Program-made: the position numbers and the translations under genes | Notes under the pieces: generated by a model | Told to the model about the DNA's origin: nothing | Database searches by the model: none | The model's input: only the letters and a program-made list of their open reading frames with translations | Source: Pardosa pseudoannulata | Taxonomy: Eukaryota > Arthropoda > Arachnida > Araneae > Lycosidae | DNA length: 64,000 nucleotides | NCBI GenBank assembly: GCA_032207245.1 | Contig: CM063502.1 | Location: 48,041,404-48,105,403 of the forward strand | Direction of reading: 5' to 3' | Part shown: positions 14,844 to 25,970 of the stretch, in pieces | How the letters are laid out: the number at the start of each line of letters is the position of its first letter | Position numbering within the stretch: position 1 is the stretch's first letter

Positions 14844-15571
14844 TTAACCCCTTAATGCTCAGTTTTTTTAAAAAGGCCGACTCCAAAAAAATCAGTTTTT
14901 TAATGTAAAAAACACAATTTAGAGCGTTGTCTTGCCAAGAAAATTACAAAAATAATCAGGTATTTATACAATTGGTATAATTTCTACTTTTTACAATATT
15001 ATTATTATTGTCGAAAGAGTATATGGTTCAATTGGTAGGCAATGTACCAATTGACAGTATGATGTGTCATCCCTTGATGTGTAGGTATCAAATATGAAAC
15101 CCTTATGTTTCATATCTCAAGAATAAAGTATATAAAGTGACGCCTCCAGTCAAGGATGTCTATACAACCAGAGCTTAGTAATAAAATAGTTAACAATTAT
15201 ATTTTATTTTACATTATATTTTAGTAAAATATATATTGAAAAATGAGCGAATCTGAATCTGAATACGCTGTCGGAAAGCGGTTCACAAGGAAGAGATAAG
15301 TCGTAAGTGATAATTAGAAAAAAATATATACATTATACTTGAATAAGTAAGTGTTATAGCTTACAATCCCATGTAAATGATAAATATCAATAGAACGATT
15401 GTTTTTTTTTTTTTTTTGCTTTCACATTATTATTTTCAATTCTCGATTACATTAGAGTGTGAAAATTTATAGCAACATAAAGTACAACGCCGCTCGAGTT
15501 ATCTCGAGTGTGCATAATTTGGCCAGTTTAGCACGCTCGAGTTAACTCTAGCTTGCACGTTAAGGAGTTAG
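14844..15571 (+). mobile_element. piggyBac-like element, internally deleted
   Basis: TTAA at 14844-14847 is followed by CCCCTTAATG. The right end, read inverted, is CTCCTTAACG next to TTAG at 15568-15571, a one-base decay of TTAA. The right end carries subterminal palindromes built on CTCGAG (near 15493-15510 and 15537-15554). A short reading frame inside begins with acidic residues, which suits the N-terminus of a piggyBac-type transposase. At about 720 bp between the TTAA sites it is far shorter than an autonomous element, so most of the transposase gene is missing. Confidence 0.62.
15243..15299 (+). pseudogene. Truncated N-terminus of a possible piggyBac-like transposase
   Basis: An ATG at 15243 opens an 18-codon frame starting MSESESE and ending in basic residues (KRFTRKR) before TAA. 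Acidic, serine-rich N-termini are common in piggyBac-type transposases, and the frame sits inside a TTAA-bounded element. Nothing downstream looks like the catalytic core. The identification rests on context more than on sequence; a chance frame is possible. Confidence 0.35.
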
Positions 15572-17992
15572 GCTATCACCAGTAACATACACCTATATAC
15601 ATAAAGAATGCATAAAGTTTCTCCTGCAAAGTATACAGGAGATCTCTTTATCCTTCCCGATAAGACTGCAATGAGTTCTGTTGAGTTTAATTTGTTTTAA
15701 TGCTAAGTTTTCCTACACTGTTTTAGTAATATTATATATTTTTTCTGTATTTCTCTATTCTTGTGTAATTTATGTAGAGATGTTTCCATATAGAGATGTT
15801 TATAATACTTACACAAACATTTGCAGAATATAATATTCCGTAAATCGAAATACCTTGTTTTTAGCGGGATTTAGTAAATGATCCTGGCACATTCGGATTT
15901 TATTAATAACCTACAACCTTTGCAACAACTCCAGTTATTTTACAGTAGTTTTCAATCTTGCTCTTTACTGGTTTAAAAATTTTCTTTCAACATGAACTAA
16001 TGTAATTTTTTCTCTTGGAGCACAACTCTCTTGTAATAATTTAAAACTACTGTTTGTTCAAAAAATTCAACCATTTAGTTAACTTTATTTAAATTCACAA
16101 TATTGTTTTGAAAGAATCTGTATGGCATGGTTTTGTTAGTATTATTTGTAAGGTTTAAAAGGTTTTATTTTGTGTTTCTAAAGAAATAAAAAGTTCAAAA
16201 CCAGAATGCAAACTTACACGTTTTTATTTTCCATTTAATCCAAGTAAATAACTGAAAGAATATTAAAAAAGAAATTGAAAAATAAAATAAAAGCATTTTA
16301 ATAAAGCTATTTCTTTTAAAAGGCCATTAAAAATATTATAGTGAAATGCGAAAAGGAATCCAGGCATGGTTCATATCGTTGGAAGCCTTTAATATACTAA
16401 GTAACGGTAAGAAATCTCTCCGTTTAAAAGAGATCTACAAAAAGACCAACAATCAATCCTCGAAAGATAGATGAAGCGTCAAGACTAAGATTAACTTCGT
16501 ACTTAGCCATATGATTCTGGAAAGTTCTGACTTGCAAGTTTCGGCATGGATATCAGTCAACTATCTGCACTCTTTCAGTAAACACTGCTCTTTATTTATT
16601 AAATTTTATAGGATGGAAACCAAGGATAACATTTTGGTGTTCAATTATGTAATTAAATTAACACAGTATCTCATCATTTATACATTCCAATAAAGGTCAC
16701 CTTCCTAGGGTAATATAGAGATGTGCAGAGAGTGCATGTACGCAAGCGGCCAAATTTTTAGGTCGAATGGTGGATTGAAATTATATTAAAATATGCTAAC
16801 TGAAGCAATTTTTGGAAAACGAGTATTTTACTGAAAATATTTAGTGAGAAAAATTTCTTTTTTCTCTGCCTTCTTGAGTTTGGGAATAAATATTGTCGTA
16901 AACCTAGGTTAAGTTTTTAATGAATACTTCTTTCCAAACATTGTTAATTAAAAAGATTGATTATATTAAGTTATTTTTAAAACAATTCCCGCTTTAAAAA
17001 ATTTCAAAAATGACAGCTAAAAACTGAAGATAGATTTGTAATAACAGGTAAAAAATGCAAGTTATAATGAATAATTTTTATGCTAAATTGTATTGAATTT
17101 CTACCTGCTTAGATGGTATTACTCGCAATTGAAAATTAATTGTGCTAAACTTCGATTACCAGACACTAATGATAAATTGACAAATAAGAAAGCAAAAATA
17201 ATGCAGTTTATGGGTGCATATTTGTTACTTCATTTAGATATGTTATTCATTTTAATAAACTTTAAATATGATGTATAGTTTTTTACTTAATCGATCACTA
17301 GTCAGTTATATAAAGCAGTCATATAAACTAATAGTAAGTTTCTATGTAATGGACTAAGTTATACATTTATGGGGAATCTGTATTTATAGGTAGCGGAGCA
17401 AAATGTAAATTAATAGTTCTATAATTACTATTTTTGGCAGGGAATCTTCTAGTATGCACATATACGTATATGTATGTATAGGTATATATGCGTAAATAGA
17501 TATAAACACACACACATATATACACATATATGTATAATGTTAAGAAAGCGTTTTATTGTATTTATTTCTAGCTTAAGGAGACATAGTGCATTCAAGACTT
17601 AAAATCTTCATTATAACAATATATTTTCATTCATTATAAAATAAAACGTTCTGCTTCTTTTAGATTAAGTTTTTATGATTTCTTGAATAATACTTTATCT
17701 TTAAAAATTTAATTTTATCATTCTAAGTAGAATATTTTTGAAAAAACGTATACAACAAATAAAAAATGTAATTCACTTGCTCGCATGTTAACTCTTGAAA
17801 TATGTATATAAAAAGTAAATTTTTATATAAAATTAAAGTAGAATATGTTTTTGACTGAAAATTTAATATTTTAAAGGTATCTGGGGTAAAAAATAAAAAA
17901 CTGAACTGTTAAGAAATTGGAAAATTTAAAAGAATTGTCCTCCATCGTGATATAAAATAAAATATATTTACTCATATTATTGCAATTGGGTA
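15572..17992. other. A+T-rich stretch with a simple-repeat patch
   Basis: No gene or element recognised. A mixed TA/CA simple repeat lies around 17455-17535. The small plus-strand frames at 16511-16693 and 17093-17278 have no motif. Confidence 0.45.
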
Positions 17993-18160
17993 AAAAAGAT
18001 AACTAGATAATAAAAAATTAGATAATAAAAAAAGATAAATTAGAGAATCAAAAATTAGAAATAAGAAATAATAAATTAGAAAATATTAATTATAAATTAG
18101 ATAAATTAGAGAATTAAAGATAAATTAGATAAAATATTAGATAATAAAAAAGATAATTAG
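17993..18160. repeat. Imperfect AT-rich minisatellite
   Basis: A run of variants of GATAAATTAGA and AATAAAAAATTAGATAA over about 170 bp. The units are irregular, which points to an old slipped-strand expansion. Confidence 0.75.
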
Positions 18161-20069
18161 GTACTTTTAACATAAAAAATTATAATTTAGTTATATTAAA
18201 TTTACTTTGTGGATAAGTGAATTTCTAATTTTTCACTTGGTGTATTATACTATGTGTTTAAAAAGATTATTGCTTTCTATTACAAAATTAAATAATTTGT
18301 ATGAAGTTATAATTTTATTAATGATCTATATAAAATTTAATTCTAACATTGAAAAATTTTCTTTTACATTGAATCAAAAATAGGCTATTATAAGTCTTTT
18401 AATTTCAAAAGGTACTATTTCCCTTTAAAACAGATTCTGAAAAGTACATAAGATGATGAATAAAATACATTAGAGATTTAGAACACCGTAAAATACTTTC
18501 AGTGTATAAGTATATTTTCTGTAAAAAACTCACTTCTATACCATTTTGAGTTTAAATGTATTTTATCTAGATGTAAACTCGTAAAATTGTGCTTTCAAAC
18601 GAATAACATCACAAATGCGGAATAAAATGCTTTAAGTGTTTTAAAAAATATGTGCTATAAAATAAGGAAAGAAAATGTTCTACTTTTGTTCAAAAAAAGA
18701 CTTTACATTTTCTGTAAATAAATATATTTCTAGTCTTTCCAGAAAAGGCGGAAAGAAATATTTTCAAGTAGGAAACAGTAAAATCAGTAGAACAGTCTGT
18801 ATTTTAATTAAACACCCTATAAATTATCTCAATCTATGACAGAATGAAACCATAGTAACATAACCCTATAATAATCGTTTAAAGCTACTGAAGATTTACT
18901 GACAGAATTTGGCTGAAAATAAATGAGCAAAGTCTCTAACATTAATCTTGATAAAAATAATTTTTCTGAGAAACTTTTTTCCTAATACAATTCAAAAGAA
19001 ACTGAGTAATTTCTTTAAATTTTTAATGTCTCACATATGCTTTTCTCTTTCATAATTTGTTTTATATAGTTTCGATATAAATTGGTTCCGACTGTCACGA
19101 TGAAAAATTATTTCCATTTTACTGATATTTCTTCTTTTTTGCTTTCAATTCCGTTTTTAATTTAAATATATTCTAATTATAAGCACTGAAAATCTTCATG
19201 ATATATTTTATGCAAGGAAAGGGGGAATTTTACGACAAATTTCTGTGAGAAAGATTTTTTTCATAACAGATTTAAATTGCATGAGAAAAAAAAAGTGCTA
19301 TCAAAGTAACACGTATTTTGTTATACGTTTCACAATTTTCGCGATTACTTTTTCTACTAAACTGCGGGAAACCACGAATAACTAAAAAGAGACTTAAGAG
19401 CCATAAGAAATAGGCATTAATAGAATTTGAATTAAATATATTATAATGTTTAAATAAATTAGTTACTAAAACGCAAGTACTTTTGAATTTTTTATTGGAA
19501 AAAAAAATCTGCTTTTTTGACGACACAGAAATCTCTATTCTATTTCTAATCACATCCTTTCGTGAGAATGAATAATTTAATGATAGATAATAGGAAATTC
19601 TATGTGTGTAAACCCTTTTCGTCACGATTTATTGTAAAAAAAGTACTTATGTTTTTATAAAGTGTATGACATCATTTTTGACTTTTCCGTATTTTCTTTA
19701 TTTCAATAGTATTAATTTATAGATCAGAGAATTTAATATAAATTTCATTTAATTATATGTAAATGTCGAAATAAATCTTAATTACTCTTTTGCGTAATAG
19801 AACATGTGTCATTTTATTTTTTAAGTACTCCCAGTTTTCATTAAGAAGAGCACAGATTTAGACATACTTTCTGAAGCTAAATAAATGTCCCTGTTTTTTA
19901 AGGTAAAGTAATTATCTACTTATTTGCAAAGGATGTTACCAATTTACGATTACTCTTCATTTGAGTTTAATCCTCAACTAGGAAAGTGATTGAACTCAAT
20001 ATATTTTAAGCATGTTGGACATGCAATTGACTGAAAGAGCGATTTGGAGCTTGCCAAATCTGCAGTTGA
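18161..20069. other. A+T-rich stretch, nothing recognised
   Basis: No coding sequence recognised. The 117-codon minus-strand frame at 19272-19625 has the composition of translated A+T-rich DNA and no domain motif. Confidence 0.45.
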
Positions 20070-20747
20070 CTTATAAATCTTCTTTAAAGAGAATATTATG
20101 CTCTCACTGGATGAGCTTTGCATACATTTAAAAGTAAATTAACAATATTTCCGTCCCTTTTGCTGATTAATTCACGAGTTTTATCCGTAGACTGTGGTAA
20201 ATTTTGCATTTGTTGAAAATGAATTTTTGGAAGACATTGATGTTGAAACCTCGCTGATATCTAAGGGGAGTTATATTTCCCTCTCTCTCGATATGATGCG
20301 GTTTAGAATCATCTTAACAGTAAACAGTTACGGAATTTCTGTTTATATAAGGAAAAATTTGGTAATATTTCTTTATAATACGCTTAAAAATTTATTGATT
20401 CTGGTAAAGATTAAATATTTTCATAACACATAAAATAATTTTTATGCGTACTTTCTAAATCTTCTTTAAAGAGAATACTATACTCACACCAGATGAGCTT
20501 TGCATATATTTAAAAGTAGATTAACAGTATTTCCTCACTTTTGCTGATTAATTCAGAAGTTTTATTCATTGATGGTGGTAAATTTTGCATTTATAGATAA
20601 GGAATGTTTGGAAAATAATGATGCTAAAACCTGAAACCTGAAAGATGAATTATATTTTCTTCTACCCCCTTATAATGCCGTTTAAGGTCATTTTAATAAT
20701 CAGCAATAACGGTACATATATAGGGAGAAATTTAGTACAATTTCTTC
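20070..20747. repeat. ~382-bp direct tandem duplication
   Basis: Copy 1 starts near 20070 (AAATCTTCTTTAAAGAGAAT at about 20075) and copy 2 near 20452. Matching landmarks include GATGAGCTTTGCATA and GGTGGTAAATTTTGCATTT-like blocks at the same offsets. Copy 2 stops matching near 20747. Its expected continuation (ATAATACGCTT..., GATTAAATAT, AATTTTTATGCG) reappears at about 21853-21945, so copy 2 appears to be split by an insertion. Confidence 0.82.
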
Positions 20748-21068
20748 GGTGATGTCCCGATTCAGGTGTTTCCATTTGAGACGTTAGACGAAAATTATCC
20801 TATTTCATGCTTTGGGGATAAAGTATTCTCTTGGTATTCCCGTTTGCGGAGGGGATTTTGATATTTAGTGATACAAACTAGTTTAGCGTAAAATAAATAT
20901 CGTCTATAAATTAGTTGCATTTACGCAATACCCTCATACCCCAAATTATACTATAACCGATTTTTTGAGGCACTTATGAATACGGAGTTTTCCAGAAGTA
21001 TACTAATTTATACTTTTTCTTAAAGCTTCAACGGCATTACAGTAACGCTTTAAGCTTTTCTGTGATTC

Positions 21069-21258
21069 AATTTGGTTTTGGTTTGGTTTGGTTTGGAGCG
21101 CTACGGTCTACTGTTTTGAACACGAGAGCTAATGAGACCGGGACCTACTGCTTAAGCCGATTCCGATCGGCTACGAACATCCATGCCATAGTGGGATTCG
21201 AACTCACGAACTCCGGTACCGATGATCAGCGCCTTAACCAATCGGCTAGCGTTCGGGA
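21069..21258 (-). repeat. SINE-A copy, type I head
   Basis: On the plus strand it starts with (GGTTT)n and runs through the inverted body to CCAATCGGCTAGCGTTCGG. The inverted B-box reads GGATTCGAACTC. It faces a second SINE-A copy about 60 bp away in the opposite orientation, so transcripts could form a hairpin. Confidence 0.9.
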
Positions 21259-21320
21259 AGTTCTGCTTCGAACCTTACTAAATCGGAATGTATATTATCA
21301 TCATCTTTTAATCGAAGTGT

Positions 21321-21498
21321 AGCCGAACGATGGCCAAATGGTAGATGTGAGGGCCAAATGGTGGATATTTCGTTTGGAACCGGAGTTCGTGGGTTCGAAT
21401 CCCGCTGATTGCATGGATGTTCGTAGCCGTTCGCAGTAGGTCCCGGTCTCATTAGCCATTGTGTGCAGAATAGTGGATCGTAGAGCTAAAAAAAAATC
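21321..21498 (+). repeat. SINE-A copy, type II head with internal duplication
   Basis: GCCGAACGATGGCCAAATGGTAGA begins a type II head in which the segment GGGCCAAATGGTGGAT partly repeats the A-box region. A perfect B-box GGTTCGAATCCC follows. The body is shorter in the middle (GTTCGCAGTAGGTCCC) and the copy ends in an A run instead of an AACC tail. AATCGAA flanks it on both sides (21309-21315 and 21495-21501). Confidence 0.85.
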
Positions 21499-21516
21499 GA
21501 AACATAATTTTCAACA

Positions 21517-21549
21517 TTTTTTTTTTTTTTTTTTTTTTTGGGGGGGGGG
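21517..21549. repeat. T23G10 homopolymer junction
   Basis: Twenty-three T residues run directly into ten G residues. A similar T9G10 junction is at 36646-36664. Assembly errors are possible in such tracts. Confidence 0.9.
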
Positions 21550-21945
21550 TCCCAAATGTTTTATTTATTTTGCTATGCCAAACTTGTGTTACCCTTCTTA
21601 ATAGTTCCTCTTCAAGCCAGCAGTCTGGTTTTCAAGCCATTGTTCAACCCTATAACAGTTTTCAATTAGACAACTCATGTATGAAAACGCGCGTTTATTG
21701 CTCTCAGATCTACAGTTGTGCATGTTTATACGCCAGTTACAGTAATCTCAAAACTCACCGTCGTGAATGGGCGAACCTAAAAACCCTTTTCAACCTCAAC
21801 GCCTGAAATGAGACAGTTTTCCATTACCCCCTATAACGAGAGTACTAAATCATTTCATCATAATATGCCTACAAATTTATCCCAGAAAAGATTAAATATT
21901 TCTTTTAAGATAAAAAATAATTTTTATGTGTACTTTCCCTTTCAG

Positions 21946-22591
21946 AAAATTTAATTTCGCATTTCCTTATTATCTTTTTAACCGAATCGATGGTTTAAGA
22001 GACCACTATTTAACCAGAGGAAATATTTTTAAAACCAATTAGTCGAAGTAAAGAACCATCATGTTTAATAGTTCGAAAAGCAATACTTCAGCAAAAACTA
22101 ATGAAAATAAATTGAATACGTTCGAAAAATATTTTGAATAAAACATGCCTTCTTGTTTTTATTTGGTTGAATTTAATTGAATGGATTTAAAATCGACTGA
22201 ATATTGAATAATTTAGTGACGCAGTATTTGATAAATTTTGAAAATAATTCTGAAATATAATTTCGTAGTATCTTAGTAGATAAATATCAAACAAGTAAAG
22301 AATTTTAATGAGAGATAATCAAAGTTATAAGCAATACGAAAGTAATAAAATGAAATGTTTTGTAAATGGTGATATTATTAGTTCCTTCCCATTGGCAAAT
22401 TTAGTTATGGAGTGGGAGAAAAACGACAAATCTTATTAAAATAGCCAGATTTGTCCAAAATAAGAGAAAAATTAATGTACAAAAAGCTTGTTAATACAGG
22501 TGAAAATGTCATTGACCTACGTATTTTCTGAAGTTTTTGACCTATGGTGTATTTTTATGCTATGAAACATTTTGTAACACACGTACACATA
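21946..22591. other. A+T-rich stretch, nothing recognised
   Basis: Unique-looking sequence between the split tandem duplication and the Tc1-like element. No motif seen. Confidence 0.45.
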
Positions 22592-22740
22592 TATAAACTG
22601 AAGAGCCATTACATTATGACCATCCTCCATTTATAACAATGGGCTTGTCCAGAAAAAAAAAACCATTGCGAGTGTGCGGTTGATGTTGGAGTATGTAAAG
22701 GTGCTGTTCATTGTCTTTCCAAACATAGCACGATTAGAGA

Positions 22741-22910
22741 ATGATAGCCGAATGGTAGAGCATTGCTCTTCTGTACCAGCGGTCGTGGGTTCGAATCTCA
22801 CTGCGGGTATGGATATTTGTAGCCACTTGGAATCGGCTTTAAGCAGGTCCCGGTCTCACTTGCCCTCGTGTTGTAAAACAGTAGACCGTAGTGCTTCACA
22901 CCAAGCTACA
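22741..22910 (+). repeat. SINE-A copy, type II head, inside the Tc1-like element
   Basis: The head reads GATAGCCGAATGGTAGAGC with a B-box GGTTCGAATCTC, followed by the diverged body (GGAATCGGCTTTAAGCAGG, GTCCCGGTCTCA) and a degraded tail. It lies just upstream of the DNA-binding segment of the transposase remnant, so it postdates the Tc1-like insertion. No clear target duplication was found. Confidence 0.85.
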
Positions 22911-22924
22911 TAAGGGGCAAAGCA

Positions 22925-23920
22925 GGTCAAATCGTTATTGCTCGGCGACTGGGAATATCAATATCAGAAACAGCGAGGTTAGTGGAATGTTCAAGTGCAG
23001 TTGTTGTAAAAACATATCGAAAGTGGTGTATGGATGGTGAAACGACAAGTCACCGCCAGCTGTATGTCGTCCACGATGCATTCATTCCTGAGGAGAGCGG
23101 ATATTGCTAAGCATTATTCACAGTGACCGAAGAGCTACAGCAGCCGAAATCCTCACCAGCTACAACAGTGGCGACCCATACAGTGTTTCTTAACACGCTG
23201 TGCAACGTATGTGCCTACGCAGCCGGAGGCCGAAGCACGCCATCGCCAGCTGCGTCTGCAATGGCCCAAGAAACATCGGAATTGGATAATAGAAGAATGA
23301 AGGAAAGATGTATGGTCCGATGAATCATGTTTTCTGGTTCATCGCATCGATGTGTGTGACCTAATACGCCTACTTCCAAAGGAAACCTTTGTTGTGCACA
23401 GTTTGACGGAGACAACCGGGTGGCGGGCGTATTATGGTGTGGGCAATGTTTTCTTGGAGCACATTAACACTAAAACTATCGGACATTTTTTATAAGGGCA
23501 AAAATAACGAAAAATGGGGTCATTTGACCCATGTTGGTAGATTTAGTGTTAAGACCCATAATCCTCATAGAACAATCCCTGACGTCCTTGGGCTACGTGA
23601 ACATCGTTGCAGATCAGGTTCACCTATTCATGACAACAATATTTCTGGTGGGGGATTGGGGATTATCCACAAGATAATCCACCATGTCGTAAGGATCCAA
23701 TCGTCAGGGAGTGGTTCGAGGAACTTTCCAAATACTTTCAAGTCATGTCTTGATATTATCCAATAGAACATTTGTGATTCCACCTGGAAAATCAAATTCG
23801 TGCTGCCCAGCTACCCTCTCGCAATGTACGGGAATTGCAAAACCAGTTGGTGAGCGCTTGGTCCAGCTACCTCAGACTACCTCTCAGCACTCTGTGGAGA
23901 GAATACCACACTGATTGCTG
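22925..23920 (+). pseudogene. Tc1-like transposase pseudogene
   Basis: Transposase pieces occur in the expected order but in shifting frames. A helix-turn-helix segment starts at 22925 (GQIVIARRLGISISETARL). The first catalytic region, WSDES, has its Asp codon at 23319-23321. It is followed by LVHRIDV, then MVWAMFSW just before 23464, QDNPPCR with Asp codon 23673-23675, PIEH with Glu codon 23766-23768, and the C-terminal block NVRELQNQLVSAW. These are the DDE motifs of Tc1/mariner transposases, which cut and join at TA. The second-D-to-E spacing is 30 residues instead of the usual 34, so a few codons are lost. In-frame stops occur before and after the catalytic Glu. Confidence 0.85.
23464..23552. 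mobile_element. 81-bp TTAA MITE nested in the Tc1-like transposase
   Basis: TTAA at 23464-23467 and 23549-23552 flanks 81 bp whose inverted ends are CACTAAAACTA and, inverted, CACTAAATCTA. A palindrome GGGTCATTTGACCC lies inside. Removing the insert together with one TTAA rejoins the transposase frame across the site (MFSWSTL continuing into RPI). This is strong evidence for a precise TTAA-targeted insertion. The size and ends fit a minimal piggyBac-type MITE. Confidence 0.85.
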
Positions 23921-23991
23921 GTAGTTTTGAGGGATAAAGGTGGTCTTACATGTTATTAGTAGGGTGGCCATAATGTAATAGCTGTTTGGAT

Positions 23992-24042
23992 TATATATAT
24001 ATATATATATATATAAATGTGCGTGTGTGTGTGTGCGCGTGT
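23992..24042. repeat. (TA)n(GT)n microsatellite
   Basis: About 24 bp of AT repeat is followed by GTGCGTGTGTGTGTGTGCGCGTGT. It directly adjoins the right end of the Tc1-like element. Confidence 0.92.
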
Positions 24043-24939
24043 CTTCGAAGTTAAAATAGTATCAGGCAGAGTAAAATTCATATTTTCAGGAAGAGTGAAT
24101 TATATAAATTCAAACAAGTGTAATTTTCAGGTTTTATTGATGACTTTTAAGCTATATTAACTTAATTTCTCATTCTATGTGTCATGTTAAAATTTTATGT
24201 TGTATGTAAAATAGAAAATTGAAAATAGTGTACAAAAATGTTAAAGAATAAAAAATATTTTTTATGCAGGTGATGAATTAATATACAATTTTTTTAACTA
24301 GCACTTAGTACAAGGAATGCATATTAATACACTAATAGTAGATAGTTCGTCATTTTACTTCAGTTTTAAAATGCTTTATTAGATATCACAGTTTTTACAT
24401 TTGTTACTATTAACTAAAGAGGGTTGATTTTAAATATGAAAAGGATATTATAAGAACATGATAGAGGATTAAAATAAAAATATAATTTTGTGATTTCTCG
24501 ATTTACTTTATTGATGCCCTTAGAAAAATGATTTATTCACTGGAAATAAAAACCAATTTGTATTCGAACGAGATTTACAAAGTTCAACACTTCATCACTC
24601 TCCGCATGTCTAACAAATTAGTAGTGGTCTGATACGCGCACGCATTGTTGCGTGTCTTCAAAGACAACAGAATAATAACATCACGTAAACCCGTTAAAAT
24701 GACTGCAGAAATTCCCAAATTTATTATTTATAAACTCAGGTTCACAAAAATTCATTCAGTACTCTAATTTATCATTCATTAAATTTATTGTCTCTTAGTC
24801 TCTTATATTGCTATATTCTATTTTTAAAATATCTAGAATGCGGAAATATAGCGTAATAGTTTGCTACAAGATTAACTATTATCTTATATCGGATTCATAA
24901 AAAGGAAAATTTGAAATATCTTTATGTAATAGGAGTAAT
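24043..24939. other. A+T-rich stretch, nothing recognised
   Basis: No coding or repeat signal was found, apart from a short less A+T-rich patch near 24600-24720. Confidence 0.45.
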
Positions 24940-25930
24940 ATATATTATATTAAATACGCTATCATTTGATTTTTTTTAATACAACCATCTTCCTATTTAT
25001 TCTATAATATTAGATGTGTATATCTGTACTGTTATATAAAGAATAAGGATGTTTTATGTTTGTCTGCGATAACTGAAAAACTACTGAACCAATCGAAACT
25101 AAATGTTTACAGAATTTTGTTAGTATATTGTCTGTTATAGTAGTTAGTATATTGTCTGATATACTTATGTAACAGGCATATTACGTAACTTTATATTAAA
25201 TGCTCTATCATTTAATTTTTTGAATACAGTAACATTCATATTCTACAGTATTAGATGTATATATCCATACTTTGGTATAGAGAGAAAGGATATTTTATAT
25301 TTATCCGGCATAGCTGAAAAACTTATGAACTAGTCGTAAACAAATGTTTATAAAATTTTCTTAGTATACCCCAGAATGCCAGGGCACATATTGCCTCTTG
25401 AAAAATGTTTAATTTTCATTAAAAAACATTAAAAATACAATTTTCCATGAACAATTGTTTGCCTAATTCATTAACTTCCTCTTATCAGGGTAGTAACTCA
25501 GCGGGGAAATACACACCCAACGCTCTTCCGGGTTCAATTCCAAGGGTTTATTTAGCCTTTTCTGAATTTGCAGTTAATGTTTGCCATAAGAGATATACGG
25601 ATTTCTGCTATAACTATTACTTACGTTATATTAAAAAGATTTGAATTTATTGAGAAATAGTTTTTTATGTTTCTTCTAGATAACCAAAATAACTATTAAT
25701 GAATGAAAATAGTAAATTGTTTAAAATTTCTAAGTAAAATTAAGTTAAATTTAAGATATTACAATTCAAGAAATATTCTCATAACATATTTTATGTTTGT
25801 ACGGGATAAGTAAAAACTCATAATTACAAAATTTTAACGGAATTTTCTAAGTATATCCAAGAGTGCCATAAGGCATAATGCATCTTGAAAAAAAATCTAA
25901 ATTTTCATTAGAAAGAATTAAAAATATAAT
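24940..25930 (+). repeat. Degenerate direct repeats, three partial copies
   Basis: The block GATGTTTTATGTTTGTCTGC, continuing AACTGAAAAACTACTGAACC, at 25048 recurs with changes at 25289 and again near 25785. The first two copies share about 190 bp, including ATTAAATNCNCTATCATTT upstream. Copies 2 and 3 share a downstream block around CCATAAGGCATAATGCATCTTG or its equivalent. The spacing is 240 then about 495 bp. These look like an old tandem array or overlapping copies of one element; the class is unknown. Confidence 0.65.
25485..25552 (+). repeat. tRNA-like SINE head, isolated
   Basis: GGTAGTAACTCAGCGGGG resembles an A-box region, and GGGTTCAATTCC is a good B-box 34-40 bp downstream. There is no folded acceptor stem, so this is probably the 5' part of a SINE rather than a tRNA gene. 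Confidence 0.5.
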
Positions 25931-25970
25931 ACCTCCAAACCAAGATGAGAGCAGTTATTTTCGTAATTCC

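Larger units (their letters stand above)
20748..21852. mobile_element. ~1.1-kb insertion splitting the second tandem copy
   Basis: Comparison with copy 1 of the 382-bp duplication shows that this block is absent from the other copy. It holds two opposed SINE-A copies (21069-21258 and 21321-21498), a T23G10 homopolymer tract, and unique flanks that are less A+T-rich than the surroundings (20750-21060 and 21550-21850). No coding sequence or clear termini were recognised. Short ATTTC-like sequence at both edges may be a target duplication. Confidence 0.6.
22592..23998 (+). mobile_element. Tc1-like DNA transposon, dead, with two nested insertions
   Basis: Inverted ends are CCATTACATTATGACCATCC at 22606-22625 and, inverted, CTATTACATTATGGCCACCC at 23962-23981, 17 of 20 matching. 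Both sit next to TA-rich sequence, as expected for TA-targeting Tc1/mariner elements. Removing a nested SINE (22741-22910) and an 81-bp MITE leaves about 1.15 kb, close to the usual Tc1 size. Between the ends are clear traces of the transposase in order. The element is inactive, with stops and frameshifts throughout. Confidence 0.88.

Noticed and set aside
19272..19625. 117-codon minus-strand frame
   Set aside because: No recognisable motif and the composition matches translated A+T-rich non-coding DNA.
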